Notes: generated by a model from the sequence alone, not told the origin. 64,000 nucleotides of DNA from Coffea arabica (GCF_036785885.1 NC_092323.1:930001-994000), one strand, 5' to 3'; positions 13,238 to 27,360 are shown, counted from the stretch's first letter. Numbers and translations are program-made.

Positions 13238-13708
13238 TTTTATTTATTCATCAGGCATTTCTCAGCTATACTTAAAAACAGCTGGTTAAGTTTTGCTTTA
13301 AATGAATGACTTAATTAGTAGTAGTAATTAAATTTGATGACGGGTAGTTAGTAGAGTACACCGAAGAGACAAAAATAATTGTACCTGCCAAGTACTGCTT
13401 CCTACCCGTACGTACCTCTTTCAGCCCCTCGTCCTTTATTATTATTATTTTTGTTTGTGTGGATTGTTTATTCTGAATTCAACCATCCATCTTTTCTTTT
13501 CTTTTCTTTTCTTTTTTCCTTTTCTTTTTGTAGGGACTGGGGACTTAGGTAGGGATGATTATTGTATTCATTTTCTAACCTACTGGGACATAACAACCTA
13601 GGGCAGGAGGTGGGGGGTGGGGGGCGTTAAAGTACCACTAAAGGTACAACTCCTCGAAGCCTTTTTCCTCTTTTAAACAGCCTTGCCAATTAACCATACT
13701 GCTAGTAC

Positions 13709-13880
13709 TATATATACGGCCCCCTCTGCAACGGCCTTTCCACTCTCTCTCTCTCTCTCTTTCCTCCGATACCAAAACAAACGCTCCTCCGCCTCCTATC
13801 TCTTCTCCTTACCATCTCTCTCTCTCTCTTCCCCCCCGAACTCGTCCCACATTCTCCGCCATTACTCACCCAAACTATCC
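13709..13880 (+). promoter_or_regulatory. SAUR core promoter and pyrimidine-rich 5' leader
   Basis: A TATA box (TATATATA, 13709-13716) lies 165 bases before the SAUR start codon. CT-rich leader tracts follow (CTCTCTCTCTCT at about 13743-13760 and 13816-13828), typical of plant 5'UTRs. Transcription probably starts near 13740-13750. The frame is open upstream from 13683, but the TATA box falls inside that stretch, so the first in-frame ATG is not the real start. Confidence 0.7.
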
Positions 13881-14306
13881 ATGAAGAACCTTATAAGGAG
13901 ACTATCACGAGTGGCGGATTCCTCCCAATATTGTCAACTCAGATCGGAATCCGGGACCACCACCACCACCACGTCTAATTGTTCATCATCATCGTCGTCG
14001 TCGTTTACGAGAGCAAGAAAGCAGCGGCGAGGTGGGGCCGGAGTGCCGGAGGGTCACTTGCCGGTGTACGTGGGAGAGGAAATGGAAAGGTTCGTGGTGA
14101 GCGCGGAGTTGTTGAACCACCCGCTATTCGTCAACCTCTTGAATCAATCGGCACAGGAGTACGGTTACCACCACAGAGGCGTGCTTCGTATTCCTTGCCA
14201 TGTCTTCGTCTTCGAGCGAGTCCTCGAGGCTCTTCGTCTCTCCCCCCATGACTACTCCCACCTTCAACATCTTTTCAACTCTTTCTCCGATCAAGACCTT
14301 CTCTAG
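13881..14306 (+). CDS. SAUR-family auxin-responsive protein (SAUR71/72-like)
   Basis: Intronless 141-aa protein. The N-terminus MKNLIRRLSRVADSS matches the SAUR71/72 branch as I recall it. Residues 22-44 are a Thr/Ser-rich linker encoded by ACC and TCG/TCA repeats. The SAUR domain spans about residues 54-118: VPEGHLPVYVGEEMERFVV, then LNHPLFVNLLNQSAQEYGY, then GVLRIPCHVFVFERVL. SAUR proteins typically inhibit PP2C-D phosphatases and so activate plasma-membrane H+-ATPases to promote cell expansion; that role is family knowledge. Single exon, short length and lack of introns fit the family. The start at 13881 is chosen because it lies downstream of the TATA box and begins the conserved MKxLIRRLSRVADS block. 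The gene stands alone, not in the tandem SAUR cluster common in plants. Confidence 0.93.
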   Translation: MKNLIRRLSRVADSSQYCQLRSESGTTTTTTSNCSSSSSSSFTRARKQRRGGAGVPEGHLPVYVGEEMERFVVSAELLNHPLFVNLLNQSAQEYGYHHRGVLRIPCHVFVFERVLEALRLSPHDYSHLQHLFNSFSDQDLL

Positions 14307-15439
14307 CCAAACGTACATCAACAGTAGATATATATATACGTACATATATATATATATTTTTTGTTTGGTTAAGTTATAGGGAGGGAGCCAGCCAGCCAGC
14401 CGGCGTTGGTTGAAGATTACCGAGAGAGAGAAAAGGGGAGAGATATGTCATAGATATATATACTCCAATTAATTAATTTAGGGCAGGCTGCAGGTAATTA
14501 GAGAGTGAGATAGAGAATGAATTAGCGCGGGGGAAGTCAGATCTGAGACGATCTACATAGATATAGATGGATCGTCCGTTTGGTATAATCCAACACTTTG
14601 TCTTCTTCTCTTTTGTTTTGGTTTGTGTACATACGCTGTGGTGTCATCGTTCAAAGGACAAAAAATGGCAGCGAGTTTGGAGTTTTTTTTCTGTGAAAGC
14701 TGCTGTTAGGCCTGTAAGATGATATGATGATGGATTCATTCAGGAAAATGGACAGAATATTCCCTATCAACCAGCACCAAAGAAAAAAAAAACACACATA
14801 AATATCATGCCAGCACCAGCAGAAGACTAGTAGTATTTTTCTCTTCCTCGATTGCTGAAAGACTAGTACAATCACCACTTTGTTTTCTTTCTTTTTTTTT
14901 TATTTGTTTAAATTTTTTGTTTTGAACCAAATATACCAACTGCAATTTGTTTATTAATAGTCGAATGGCAAAGTACTTGATGATGTGGTTTGGTTGGGGC
15001 GTCATCTCATAATACTCAGGAAGCAAACTGTGTGCCTGCCTTGATATCAAAAGTTAGATGTGGTAGCGGACGGCTGGCGCAAAGGAACTTTCAGAGAGAG
15101 CAAAAGCTACTCTACTGATTTCATTCTCTCCCCCTTTTGTTGATATGATGATTTCTTTTCTGGGCAGAGGCTACCAACCAACCGCTAAGCAATTACCAAC
15201 CAATGCCAAGTATAGTACTAGCGTGCGATATGGGCAAATTGCGCCATATGCCGCCTTTCTTCAATTGGGTGTTTCTTCGGTCCTTAGATTGGCTTAATAA
15301 CTTCTTTTTTTTTTTCCCAACAATAGTTAAGAGGAAATCACAAATCTAATTTCACCGTGGAACCCCAAAAATCGGTAATTTTCAAAGCCCACGGAGGAGA
15401 CTTAATAACTTGTCGCGCCCGGATTATGTACGGTTTCTT

Positions 15440-15465
15440 TGTGTGTGTGTGTGTGTGTGTGTGTG
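15440..15465. repeat. TG dinucleotide microsatellite
   Basis: Uninterrupted TG repeat in the SAUR-NOC3 intergenic region. Confidence 0.9.
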
Positions 15466-16343
15466 GAGGGGTAACAAAAATAAAAACTAAAGATCTTTTT
15501 TAGAAGAAGAAGAAGAAGAAAAAAACTACTGGCAGTCGGTGTCAAGTTGGATGCTTGCCATATACCATGCAACAAATAAAACACATTTTATAGCGTTGCA
15601 CCTAAAACACAATTGGGTCTTTGCTTTGATTCCGTTTTTAACTCAAACTAGCCATGCATCGGATGTGCTATAGTGTCGTCTATTCTCAGTTACAAAGCAA
15701 TCCTTTAAACACATGCACGACAGTTCTCTCCCTGATTTTCCGTTTACATCAAAATCCTATTTCTATTTTGAAACAGCACGGCGAAGCACATGTTATTTAT
15801 TTGGATGGATTATCTCAGATATATATATATATATTATATATGATCGATCAGTTATTGAATGACTCTATATCTATCTATCTATCTGTTTCCCCCGTACGTG
15901 GTCTTCCTTCTTCTGCAATATATCCAATCTATCTGTGTCCCCGTGCTGTTTCGTATCCTCTTTTCTTTCTTTTTTTTTTTTTTAAAAAAAAAAAAAATTT
16001 CTTTGAGAGAACAAATTTTCAGAGTCATTTGTGTTTTCTTCTAACTACGTCGTGATTAACAGAATGGCGAGACTTGATTACAACATATTTACTCTTGGGA
16101 AGTATATATTGAGCTGCTTAATTAAAAGTAACCATTTTGAGCTACTTAATTAAAAGTAGCTTTACGATTCCTGAGTTGCTCTCAAAATTGATCTTAGAAA
16201 ACTGGAATTATGTACTATGTTTTTAAGTTCACCAACCCCCAAAACAGTTGAAGGCCAAAGAGTGCCCGCCTCACGTCTTTGGAAGCATCTAGAGTTTTCT
16301 AATCAAAGTGGGTATGATTCTGATTGAAAATTAGGCTGAATGC

Positions 16344-16347
<4 letters not shown>

Positions 16348-16380
<33 letters not shown>
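16348..16380. repeat. CT dinucleotide microsatellite
   Basis: About 16 uninterrupted CT units, immediately preceded by CTACC. Confidence 0.9.
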
Positions 16381-16382
<2 letters not shown>

Positions 16383-19300
16383 GGATGGATCGACTCTGAA
16401 ATGGAGTAAACTCACTAACTATGTCCTGCTCAGGGGCTCACAACACAGAGAAAATTATATCACAGATAAATACCCACCAGCACACACACACACACGCAGT
16501 ACACGGAAAGAGCTAATTTTGGATAACGTACTACTTGAAACACTTACTGTAATAGTTTTTATGACGTAATACACATGAAATAAAAAATAATTAAAAATAT
16601 AAACAGTGTATGATTATTATTATATACTGTAGTATACAATCTTTGGCTGATCAACCCAAGAAAAGCTACGCACCTACACCTACACGAAACGATTCCTCAA
16701 AATTGACTCCTCCTCCCATCAAGTATGAACTGGGATTCAAAGTTCAAGACACTACTGTCACGATATTTATTATTGAACTACTAAAATCGTCTCCATCAAT
16801 TATCAATAGTAGGCAGTGTGTGTCTCTAAAAAAAAAAAAAAGAAGTGTTCACCTATTTGACTCGATCGATAGTGTGTGAACGTGGACTTTCAAATTGGAA
16901 CAAACCCAAATGATTCGATTAGTTAATGGAATGCTACTGTATATATATACATACATGTCAGTACGTACGCGTTTCTGTATCAGCAGTTTGGAACAAACCC
17001 CAAATGATTAGTTAATCTTACCCTCCGATCCATTCGGTCTTCTCTGACTTAGCCTCCCCGAGCTCAACCATGGCTTCTCATTCCGGCTAATTTCATGCCA
17101 AAGCCACCATCAATTTTCTCGAGTCTTGACCGTACTGGAAGCTTGACTTGCCAGTTGCCGCCATGTATCGAAATAGACAGAGAAGAGATTATAAATTGCC
17201 CCCTTTCTGAACTCGATCGGTGCATGAAATGATCGAGCCAAGACATGCAGATGCCTGCTGGCAATGGCATGGATCAATGACATCATTTGAACACTTTTTC
17301 AAGCCGTTCCTTTCGGCGTCACTCTCATGGTTGGGGTTTTTTTTCCGGTTTAAACACGACCCGACCGACCCTTGGTGAGAAAACAAATTACTAATGTATA
17401 TATATATATATATATAATGAATAATAACTAGTGCATTATTGTTATCATAGATCAAAACAAATCTCGGGGAGGGCATTACGCTGATGAGAAAAAAGGACAG
17501 CCGTCCGTCCGTCAATCAGGGCTTAAAGAATAAAGACTTGGCCGCCGATTGGGCGTGATTGATTGTTGTCATTCCTGACTCAGTGGTTTATTGCTTGTGT
17601 CCAAGTCGTCCTAATCACGAACCAGTATGAATAAACAACAGGATAAGCTTATAATAATAATGATCATCATGAGAATCATGGGTTGAGCAGAGATATGGTG
17701 GCAGTGGTACTTTGGAACTGCACAGCACAGAATAATACTAATAGAATACAGTAATAAAATGTCGCAAGTTAGCGATGATTAAACTATTGGTTCACCAGAT
17801 TTCCGATGATCCACGCAATCAGCACCCACATGCTCTCAACTGTCAGTCACACCCGCCGGCCGGTGGGTAACTGCACTGCAGCAGCACTTTCCAACTGCTT
17901 GTTGTTGCAGTATATTACTAGTTAAGTAATTAATTTGTATTTGCAGCAGTATATTTTGATTTGCAGTTGCTGGTGTTGGTGATTCTTTCTCTGAATCGAA
18001 GACGACGAATAGATTCCAGCCGTACAACAACGTCGTGAGCGGGGTAGGCTACTACTAATATACGATAATAGTACTACATGCGACAGCTGGGATGACGGGG
18101 GATACGGTGCACATGCCCTTTGCAACGCCTCCTAATCATTTTCACAATTATACCCTTTTTTTTTTAGGTTAACAGAATAAAATAAAAAATTAATCGTTGT
18201 CAATCTCTCCTTTTTTTTTCCTCCTTCGAGAAGAGATTAGGAACTCATGATGCTTACTAACTTTTTTTCCTTAATAACTTCCCCGTAGTCCCACATTATT
18301 TCTCTGGGGTTGGAGGTTAGGTAGTTAAGTCCTCAAATTTATCTCAAGAGTTGTCGATTTTTGAAATTAAATTTGAGATTATGTTTAACTAACTAATTTC
18401 AAAAATCAAAAGTCTGAAAAAAAAAAAAAAGAAGAGAGTAGGAACTCATGATGCTTTATTATTTTATTAATGCAAGGGAACTCGAGTCCTCCTCGTCTCA
18501 TTACTTCTTTGCAATTACTTTACCAATATGATGATGATGATGATGATGGCGTGTTTACTTTACCAGCTCAGAATCTCCGACTGCCTGCCTTCTCAATTAC
18601 TATTAGATCCGTCTAGATGCTCTTATTCATCCATTTACAATTCATAATTACGTCATAATTATATTTAACTTTTAAATACACTCACATGTTTACATGAGTT
18701 TTAATACTCATTCTAATCCACCAACTATTTGCTTATTTACACTTTTTAACTTTTGTAAGTAGAAGGTCAAAGATGTTTGCATAGCATTAATTATTTCTAA
18801 CATTTTCAACTTTTGTATTCTAATTTTTCCTACATTACATGAAACCGTAGCTGGTCAGGTTTGAATTTGCAATGTTAATCGGTCAACAAATTTTGAGCTC
18901 AATTAAAGAAAGACATTGAACCCATCAATCGATTTCTCTGATTTTGCTCAAAATGACCGGTCTTTTCTTCCTTTTTTTTTTTTTTTTTTTGTTTTTTGTT
19001 TTAGCACAATTGGATTTCGAAGGTTGCCCAAACCGAAAAGCAGCCCATCAACAGATCAACCGGCTGGGTTTTAAAGCAATGCTTCTGACCTTCCCACACT
19101 CTGATCCCAATAAGAACAGCTAAACTTTTATCTTACCGATCCAAAAAACCAATAGAGCCCAAAATTCACCATGACTCTGTTCTCTCCGTGCACTCATCAA
19201 GACCAGCCCAACTTCATTACCTTAAACAATCACTTTTATTTTACCTCAAACAACTCATTACCTTAGGTATTTTGTACGTGTAATATAATTTCTACCATCA

Positions 19301-19573
19301 CCGTAGATTTAATGAAAGTTTGATGCTTTATTGACAAAAAAAAAAAAAAAAGAAGGTTCAACAAACTGTGAAGATTGCAAACTCTGCCAAAATAGCTAAG
19401 ACCCTCTTTTCATGAACAATAACTCAAAAAGGAAATAAAAACTACTGAAATGGACGACCAATAAAAAGACTCATCCGCCATTGATTCAAGAATAGGACAA
19501 CTTATACACCCAATACCAGGCCTCGAAAGGCCCAAAAGTAGGCAAACAACTTACAAGGCTAATCCTTTACAAC

Positions 19574-22500
19574 TCATCTGATTCTCTTTTTCTGCTTTCT
19601 GTACTGTTCACATAATTTCAGAGACATATTTGTGCAATACAACTCAGTCCTCAATCTCTCGTTTTCTACAATGTTATCCAGTATCAAGAAATGCTCAGAG
19701 AGTTTATTTCTAACAGCATTTTCATCAGCTAAAGTCATCAGCTCATCTTTTGATGCACTGCTAATTGGGAAGGACAGTCTGCATCCCTTTTTTCTCTTGT
19801 TACTTGTTTTTTTAGTGTTGCTTGCTGGGATGAAAGATTCATGTTCATGAGACAGCTGAACAAAAGCTTGTTGAGGAGATATATTGGAATGAGAAACCTG
19901 GTTGCCCACAGTATTCATAGTTGAAATGCTTGAAGCCATTGTAGAAACAGCTGGATGGTAATGTTTAGTCAGAAGGTTGAGCTCCCAAAGGACTGAAGCA
20001 AGTGCACCGCTTAGGCCTGGGTCCGTAGCATAAGGATTGTATTTCTGCAAATTTTAAAGTGATCATGAACATCAGCAAGCAAATCCTAGTATCGTTCACA
20101 AAAGTGCAAATAATAACTGAATCATTGAACCCGTCCAAACAAATAGAAAAATTAATCAATGCGCATGCACATGTAAGTATGCAAGCATATACATGTTTGC
20201 ACAGAACAGGTAATCTGAGGTGGCTGCAGAACTTTCAAGCCACATGAAAGATGCCATCCCATACAAAAGTCCAAATTGCACTGGCATTTTTCTTAATCTT
20301 CTTGCAGAAGAGACAAGAGCATTACCGCGATGCCACCTGAAACAGATCCACCACCGGCATCATTTTCTAGCAAATTCCGGCATTTGGCATTCTTGTGCAG
20401 AAGATGCCTCAAAGTAACTAAGGCTGAAAGAATTTCAAGCAAGAAACATCACAACCTTTTGTCATCACATCAAATATGCCAATTTGGTTGGATTTTTGAA
20501 TTCAACACTTACCAGCCATGGACTCAGCAGAACCAAAGCTTAAAGAGAACGTGGCTAGACGTTTTACAAAAGCTGCAGCTCTTTGCGTATCATGTTGTCT
20601 ATCATCACACAGCATTATTTTTAGAGCTTCAGCTAGCACTTCACCTTTATCCCTGCCAGAAAACTAAATGTATAACAAGCTAGCATGTGCAGCACAACAC
20701 AAATCTCCAGAAAACAGTTTCACCTCCTAATCCTTGCCTCCTTTTCTCAACCAGCTTCCCGGTACAATGAACAAACCAAACATATTAAGGACAAATGACT
20801 TAAGTGCTGGTATGTCAAATTTTACCTTTGACAAACTTCATCAAAATTTAATCCAGGGAACCAAAAAAAGGATACTTAAAAAGATCCACATTATAGCTAA
20901 GAATGATTCTTTTGAATACGTTCACAAAGCAACATTTTCTCAAGCAAATCATTTTTATAGCTGCATATTTACCTTCCTGGTCTATACTCAAGTATCAGAC
21001 CATAAAGTTGGACAAAAAACTCCTGCAAGTCAACATTGAGGGCCTCCAAATTGTTTTTCATTACTTTGAATGCAACAATGCAGCATTGCAGTCTTTCGGA
21101 TACAGTTAAATGATGTGAATCATTTTTTTGGGAACCAGCTCCAGCAAGTTTTCTCAGATAATTCATCAGATCAGCCATGAAGTCTAGGTCAATTATATGT
21201 GAAAATTTCCCAATTCCATTCAAACATGGAGCAAGCAGCGGAAGACTGAAAGATTCCCCCATTGAACTCGCTAATGATCTGCAATCCACAGACGAACATA
21301 AATGACCTACTATGACAACTTCATCTCCTCAATGATAGAACACTGACAGAAAAGGTAACCACACTCACAGAAACAGTGTCTTTTTATTCAGTTTGTTTGC
21401 AAAGAATATTTCATAATGCAAGGTTCAGAGACTCATATTACAATTTCCATCAAATTATTAAATGACTGGTACAGGTATAAAAGATCAGATGTTCTCTGAA
21501 AGAAGAATTTGTGACCAAGCTGGTAAGACCATCCGAAAAGTACATGCTACAACCAATATATTAAATTGATAACGAATCACCTGATTCACAGGAAGAAAAC
21601 CAAGGCCAGAAATTAATTAGTAGAAAAAGCTGAAGTATTCGCTGTATAAAATATGACAATAATTGTAACTACGCATGTAGTTCCAAAATGTGCTTAAACT
21701 ACTGATTTAGAACTATAATTGTAGAGACTCAAACTCCTCCAATACTTATTCAAACTCCTCCAATACTTTCATATACATCACAATATCTATCAAATAAACT
21801 TATTTGAATTTTTCAACATTACAACAGTTGGCACTGGAACCATCGAGCTCCTCAGATGAAAAGTTGTTTTATCAACTGTAAAAGCCATATCATCTACAGA
21901 AATTGCATTTACTAAAGGTTAGATGACTGAAATAAACACCTACTGCATAGCATGCTTTAAAATGCGAAAGAATGTTTGAAATACAGCTGACAGAGTATCA
22001 GACTGCATCCTTCTCCGCTCTGCAACATCTTGGGCAAATGAAGCAGCCTTATAGTCTGCTTTCACCTACAACAGCCAGCAACATTTAAGAAAGATTCACA
22101 GAATTCTATTTAAAAAAAATGAAGCCCATATATGAACAAAAGTACCTCCTCTCGTGTCTTTGATATGATTTCTTGCCTACTTCTCTTGTTCTCACTAGCT
22201 GGCAATTTGTTTGGCTCCACAAGCTTCCTCTTCTTTTTAGAGTTCTTCATTTTGGTTTTGTTATCCACCTCAGAACTTTCAGGTTTCCCGAGATCCTCAT
22301 CAAATGATAGAGACATAAAAACCTGAGCATCCAGCAGAAATAAATCAAGGTTATGGGGGAACAAACCACCAGAACAAATGGCATGTCCCAGGAGGACAAC
22401 AGTTGCTTTGCACATTTTAGGCTTAGCACATTGCTTGAAGAAACAATTCAACCTTAGATAGGCCATATGCTGGGAAACCTTCACTAAGTCATCTAAAAAA

Positions 22501-25500
22501 TATTTTTTTGCGAACTAGCTAGACACAATTTTTTCTCCCTAATAAATACATCAAATCAAAACTCTTGGCAATTTAATATGCTATAAATGGAGGAGCAAAC
22601 AAATTCTGCTGGTTGTCTATGTGACCCTGGGATATCACATGACCCAGACATGATTAACATGAAGCCCTGTTCAAGAGACAATTCAAATAATCAAGTATAG
22701 TCAGGACAGTTCTTACGTCAATAGAATCAGGATGCAACTGGCAGTTGTGAACTTTCACAAGTTCAGCGATCATTTTAACAGCCTCGACCGTAGCCTCACC
22801 CCCATGTTTTCCCTCATGTTCAAAAAGTGATTTAACCGTAGCACAGCAGAGTTTCCTGTAAAGAAGCAGCAAACAATCATTTGAGACACAAATGACTAAG
22901 TGAAAGAAATAAGAAACATAGAAACACATCTTGCGTGTACATGTGAAATAAACATCAAAATAGCTGAGGAACGAATTAAGTGGTCTAATGGACAGAAAGC
23001 AGCAGTAACCGCAGCATAATAGGATCACAACCAACTTGGTCACAACAAACCCTTTGTAAGCTAAAATTCTTGGCGACATCAAGGATAAGTTTCCCTATAG
23101 GTGAACAACTCCCATTCCACTAAGAACATATGCCCTTTATTTCCCAAAGAAATAAGCTCCCTGAATTTCAATTTTTCCCTTCTCTTACATGTATATGTTT
23201 CTTTGGCTGAGTTGGAGGTGGGAAGAAGGGTTGGTTGCACTTAATTAAGTGTCTACTCACTGTGGCGATCTAGAATACCAATGCTATATTTTGGCAGCCC
23301 AAGATGTGGAGTTAACTTGACGGAAATTTGACCTCCCCTCTATGCAGTTCCAGTAAACAAAAATGAGTCAAATGATTGCGAACTGTTGATATTACAAAGA
23401 CTCGTATTGTTGGCGTATGATGTAACAACATCCTTGTGGTGCATGATTGTCATGTTTTATTCTGGGGCGCTTAATTCGAAGTTTAGCATGCTCTATCATA
23501 CCTAAGATTAAGGATGTTTTACTTAGCAAAGTGAACAAATAAAGCAATGGATCTGACACCTTTTGGTTCTCAACCACCAATCACATCATTAGATACTTTC
23601 ACCACAAATCACATTAATGTTGTGAAGCCATTGAGCTTGCTGAATAAGTATATCCTCAAAACAACAAAAGAAAACAGACCTTTCAGATCTTAAAAAATAA
23701 GACATTAAAGGCTAAATGTACACACTGGCTTTTCAGAAAAAGAAAAATCATTCACCTGTTCCAAAATTAATGACTCAAACATGCTAAATGCAATGGAAGT
23801 TGACATATACAAGTATCTTGAAAAAAAGGAAAATGACCGACCTTACAACATCATCCTGGGAGCTTATGCCTTTTACAACAGCCACTAACAAATTGTCTCG
23901 GAAGTTAAAATGTGGAACTGCCTCAAGCAGAGTGCATATACAACGCATCGCCACACGCTTATACACAGCCTGCTCCTCAAGTGCTATCAATTTCTGCACA
24001 AATGCCTGTTGATGCATCAAAAGAGAACGCAAAGTTGTCAGCATAACTCTGCATAACATGTACATATACTCCAATCAACTAATGCAATAAATTTAATCGT
24101 TCATAATAGTGATCCTATCCCAACACTCTGGTCAAAAACCAAGAATATTTCATATCAAGCCAAAAATTAGTTTCACAATGTTTATCAGTTCGCAGTCCAA
24201 CTGGTTACCTAGTTTTAGTATTAACTTGGACGGGCAAACTAGCCAGTTCCCAGTCCAACCACTCGAACTGACCGGTTTGATGCAAGTTTTAAAACACCAA
24301 TCAGGACAAGAGCATTACTAACTAAAACTAAAATTAATAGTAAAAGACGGTAAGTTGATAACATGGTAAGTAAGCACTGTCCAACAAAATAATGAAGGGT
24401 AAAACAATTCCTGAAAACTCTCCCTCAAAAGGCATTCAAAATCTTGAACACAAACAGCCAAGCATTGTCCAAAATATGTCAACAACGATAAGGTAGTCAT
24501 TTTTTCAACTCAGAAAGCAGCACCAAATAGGTCAGCAAATCTTAGCTAGGAAGAAAACACAAGGTTTGAGTTTAAAAGCTCAATGCCTGCAAAAACTGTT
24601 TCAGAAGGTACATATCAAACCTTGTAGGCAGTTAAGAGGGTTGACTCGTACAAGCGAGTTTTTTTAACAGCTTTAGAAACCAGCATTTGCTGTTCCTTTT
24701 CTGTGGGCAGTCGGATACGATACCTGCATTACAGAACGGAAAAGTTGTCACAGTTGTATGTTCGTCTATACATATGTTTTTGAAAAAGAAAATAAAACTC
24801 ATCTTGAAAAACAAGAAAAGCAGAAAACTTAAAGAGTCCGAAGTAAAACTTCTACCCAGGAAGAATGTCTTTGAAAACAGCCAACAAAGATTTTAGCCCC
24901 AGTATCACTATAGAGTGATCTCCATCTTTTGCAATCTGCAGCATCTCCCTAAGAGATTTGATGTTAGATTCTGGATCCACGAGTAGTGCAGTTCCCAGCT
25001 CAGCAAGTCTATATTTCTTCTTTTCATTGGCTTCTTCAGCAGTGAGCTCCTTTTTCACCTCATCCTAATATGTAAAAGTGCCATGCCAATAACAGATTGC
25101 AGACAAGCAACAATTAGGAACTTCTGCTTCAGATATAAAACAGTGGAAATTAGAAAAATGATGAAAGATAATCCAAAGAATCTAAAGGGAATGACTGGGT
25201 TGAATCAACTTCTTTCTCATTGTTAGAGTTTTCTTTTTTATACCTTTTTCTTCTATAAAAAGAGTAGAAAGAAAGTTAAAGCTTTTAAAGTACTACAGGA
25301 TACACTAATGAGCATGTAGAACACAAGGCACTCTGTATCTTTTGTGCCCGGAATTCTTTGTATCGTTTATACATTTGAGTTGCCCATATAGTTGTATTAG
25401 GGAATTTAAATTGGTACATATGGTGTGCCAGCGTACAAGTATATGTGTTCTGTATATCTATATAAGCAAACCAAACACAGATTTGAGATGTACATGGGCT

Positions 25501-26556
25501 ATATACCAACACTTCTGACTGAGGTGCTTGCCGCACCTCATCTGATTGAGCTGTCTCTTTAACTTGTTTCTTGGCTTCTTTCCGCAACTTTTTCTGTTTT
25601 GCCCTCTTTTCTGCTTTTGTCAACTTGACCATGGGTGTTGCTGTCCCATTGTCTTCACTGGCAGCAGTAGCTTCAGTCTCAGATTTTTTAGCTGCGCTTG
25701 GCACTGCAACATAAGCAAGCAGGTGCAATCAAATTACACTTCAGCATACAACAATCAGCCATCATTGATCAAAAACCAAGACAAAACCCAATTTATACCA
25801 GTTCGGTAATAAAGTTTTCCATCCAAAGTCTTCACTGGAAGTGCATCAACAGGATCGACCTCAACCTCATCTTCTTCCTTGTCTTTATCAGCTGATTTCT
25901 TCCTTAAACGTCTCTCGTACATAGACTCTAAAGCATCATCCTTCACATCCGCAACACGAGTAACATGCCTTTGAAGTAAAATAAACCAAGCTCATTATGC
26001 AAAAGTAAAATGAATGTATGTCAAAAGCCAGCATTAGATACTAGAATAAGTAGTTAAAAGATAAGAAACCACAAAAGAAACTAAGGCCTCGACGTTGGAG
26101 ATTATCGATCCATGCAAATTGTGAAGCTCAAACACTTAGCCAGACAATCAAATCCTTTGGAAATATAGCAATGCATAAACAGATAGTATTTAGCAAATGG
26201 GAACGGAAGCCGGCAGCAGAAACAAAGAGAAATTACAGTTCAACCTCCATCCTACTAAACATGATGAAGTTTCTTCTTTTTCTTTTTTTCCATGTTTCAG
26301 TACAGAGAAACATAAAACAATTATTCCTTCTTTTCTAATTAATGCATTGATATAGATGGTAAAGGGAAAAAAATTAAAAGAACAAAGCAACTCACTTGGT
26401 AATGGATTTAGTGTCCAGATTGGATACAAATCCGGCATAGTCTCGATTCTGGTCGACGAACTGCAAGTCCTCGTCAGAGACTTGAATTTCATCGTCGGGC
26501 ACTTCCGGCGGAAGCTCAGGCGGCAACACTATCTTCTGCTTTTGCTTCTTCCTCAT
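19574..26556 (-). CDS. NOC3: Nucleolar complex protein 3 homolog (NOC3), complete, 13 exons
   Basis: Coding exons: 26556-26396, 25968-25799, 25703-25507, 25064-24856, 24723-24621, 24005-23842, 22855-22717, 22322-22146, 22065-21944, 21278-20973, 20652-20513, 20423-20326, 20044-19574. All joins are GT/AG and phase-consistent, giving 818 aa plus stop. The N-terminus MRKKQKQKIVLPPELPPEVP leads to an acidic/basic region (residues 70-170) with lysine-rich nuclear signals. The conserved NOC3 block is at about 190-335 (YRLAELGTALLVDPESNIKS, LLAVFKDILPGYRIRLPTEK, AMRCICTLLEAVPHFNF). A second basic stretch is near 400-430. The CBF/Mak21-type block is at about 565-720 (FVQLYGLILEYRPGR, KYNPYATDPGLSGALASVLW, ELNLLTKHYHPAV). 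In yeast, Noc3 pairs with Noc2 to move pre-60S particles from nucleolus to nucleoplasm and also acts at replication origins; the first role is presumed here. Length matches plant orthologues of about 800-840 aa. No break was found, so the gene looks functional. Confidence 0.95.
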
Positions 26557-27360
26557 TTTACTGTATCAAAATCCCAGCAGCTTTGCTTAAGGTCATATAA
26601 TTAGTCCTACTTTCAAAAAAAAAATGCTGCTGGGAAATCTGAGAAAGAGCGGCAAGAGATAAGAAACAATATCCCACTACACCACAGCCCACAGGAATAA
26701 TGATGTAAGAAAGACTATAATGTATCCTCGAGCAATAGAAGTCGACGGAAAATCAGTGCTTTCCACAGAAATGCTCTTCTAACTTGCTACTAGACCAGAA
26801 ATTCAGTTCACTTGCGATGCCCAACCCCTCCCCTCCAACCCACACAATCATGCGCAAGCTGCTGCAACTATTACGATCAGTAAGCAAGAAATATTAGCAT
26901 TCCAAACAAAAGACCTACAACTCCTAGTCGTCACAGCAGCTAGCCACAGGCAAATGAAATGCGATAACCCCAATAATTCAAGTTAATTAGCCAGCCCAAA
27001 AGCTTTGATTTAACGAATATTGATTGGAAACTCAAAAACCTAGAACCAGAAAAAGAGACAGACCCGTTCCCTCCTAATTATCAAACAATTTAAGCGCACA
27101 AGGATAACAAAGACGAAGATGTCAGCAAGAAAAAGATGAAGATTTACCTCCGATCACTTGCCGACGAAGATATCAGCTCGATCTGGGATTCTGGTTGGGC
27201 AAAATTTTAGGAGGATTTAGACAGAGAGGATGGGTTTAGTTGAGTAGTGATTAGAACTGAGGGGAATGGGAGGCGACGGCGGTAACCGCGAAGGAGGGAC
27301 GGAGGAGGAATTGAGAGGGATAATAAGGGGTTTTGTTACTCTTGTGTGTATAAATATACA
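26557..27360 (-). promoter_or_regulatory. NOC3 5'UTR with probable intron, and proximal promoter
   Basis: On the minus strand a good donor (GGAG|GTAAATC, exon side ending at 27148) and an acceptor (GATACAG|T, 26561) just before the ATG suggest a 5'UTR intron of about 587 bases. The leader would then begin near 27320. A TATTTATA sequence sits at about 27348-27356, directly at the junction with the transposon beginning at 27361. The boundaries are inferred from splice signals only. Confidence 0.5.

Larger units (their letters stand above)
14307..19573. other. Intergenic between convergent SAUR and NOC3 genes
   Basis: About 5.3 kb without a recognised gene. It holds the SAUR 3' flank (AT repeats near 14327-14357) and microsatellites: TG at 15440-15465, CT at 16348-16380, AT at 17397-17416 and GAT near 18530-18546. 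A roughly 30-base tandem repeat lies near 16111-16163 (GAGCTxCTTAATTAAAAGTA twice). Several frames of 60-130 codons are low-complexity or repeat-driven. The NOC3 3'UTR probably covers the last 200-300 bases. Confidence 0.5.

Noticed and set aside
13683-13880. In-frame N-terminal extension of the SAUR protein by 66 residues
   Set aside because: The stretch contains the TATA box and CT-rich leader, and the translation is low complexity. The conserved N-terminus begins at 13881.
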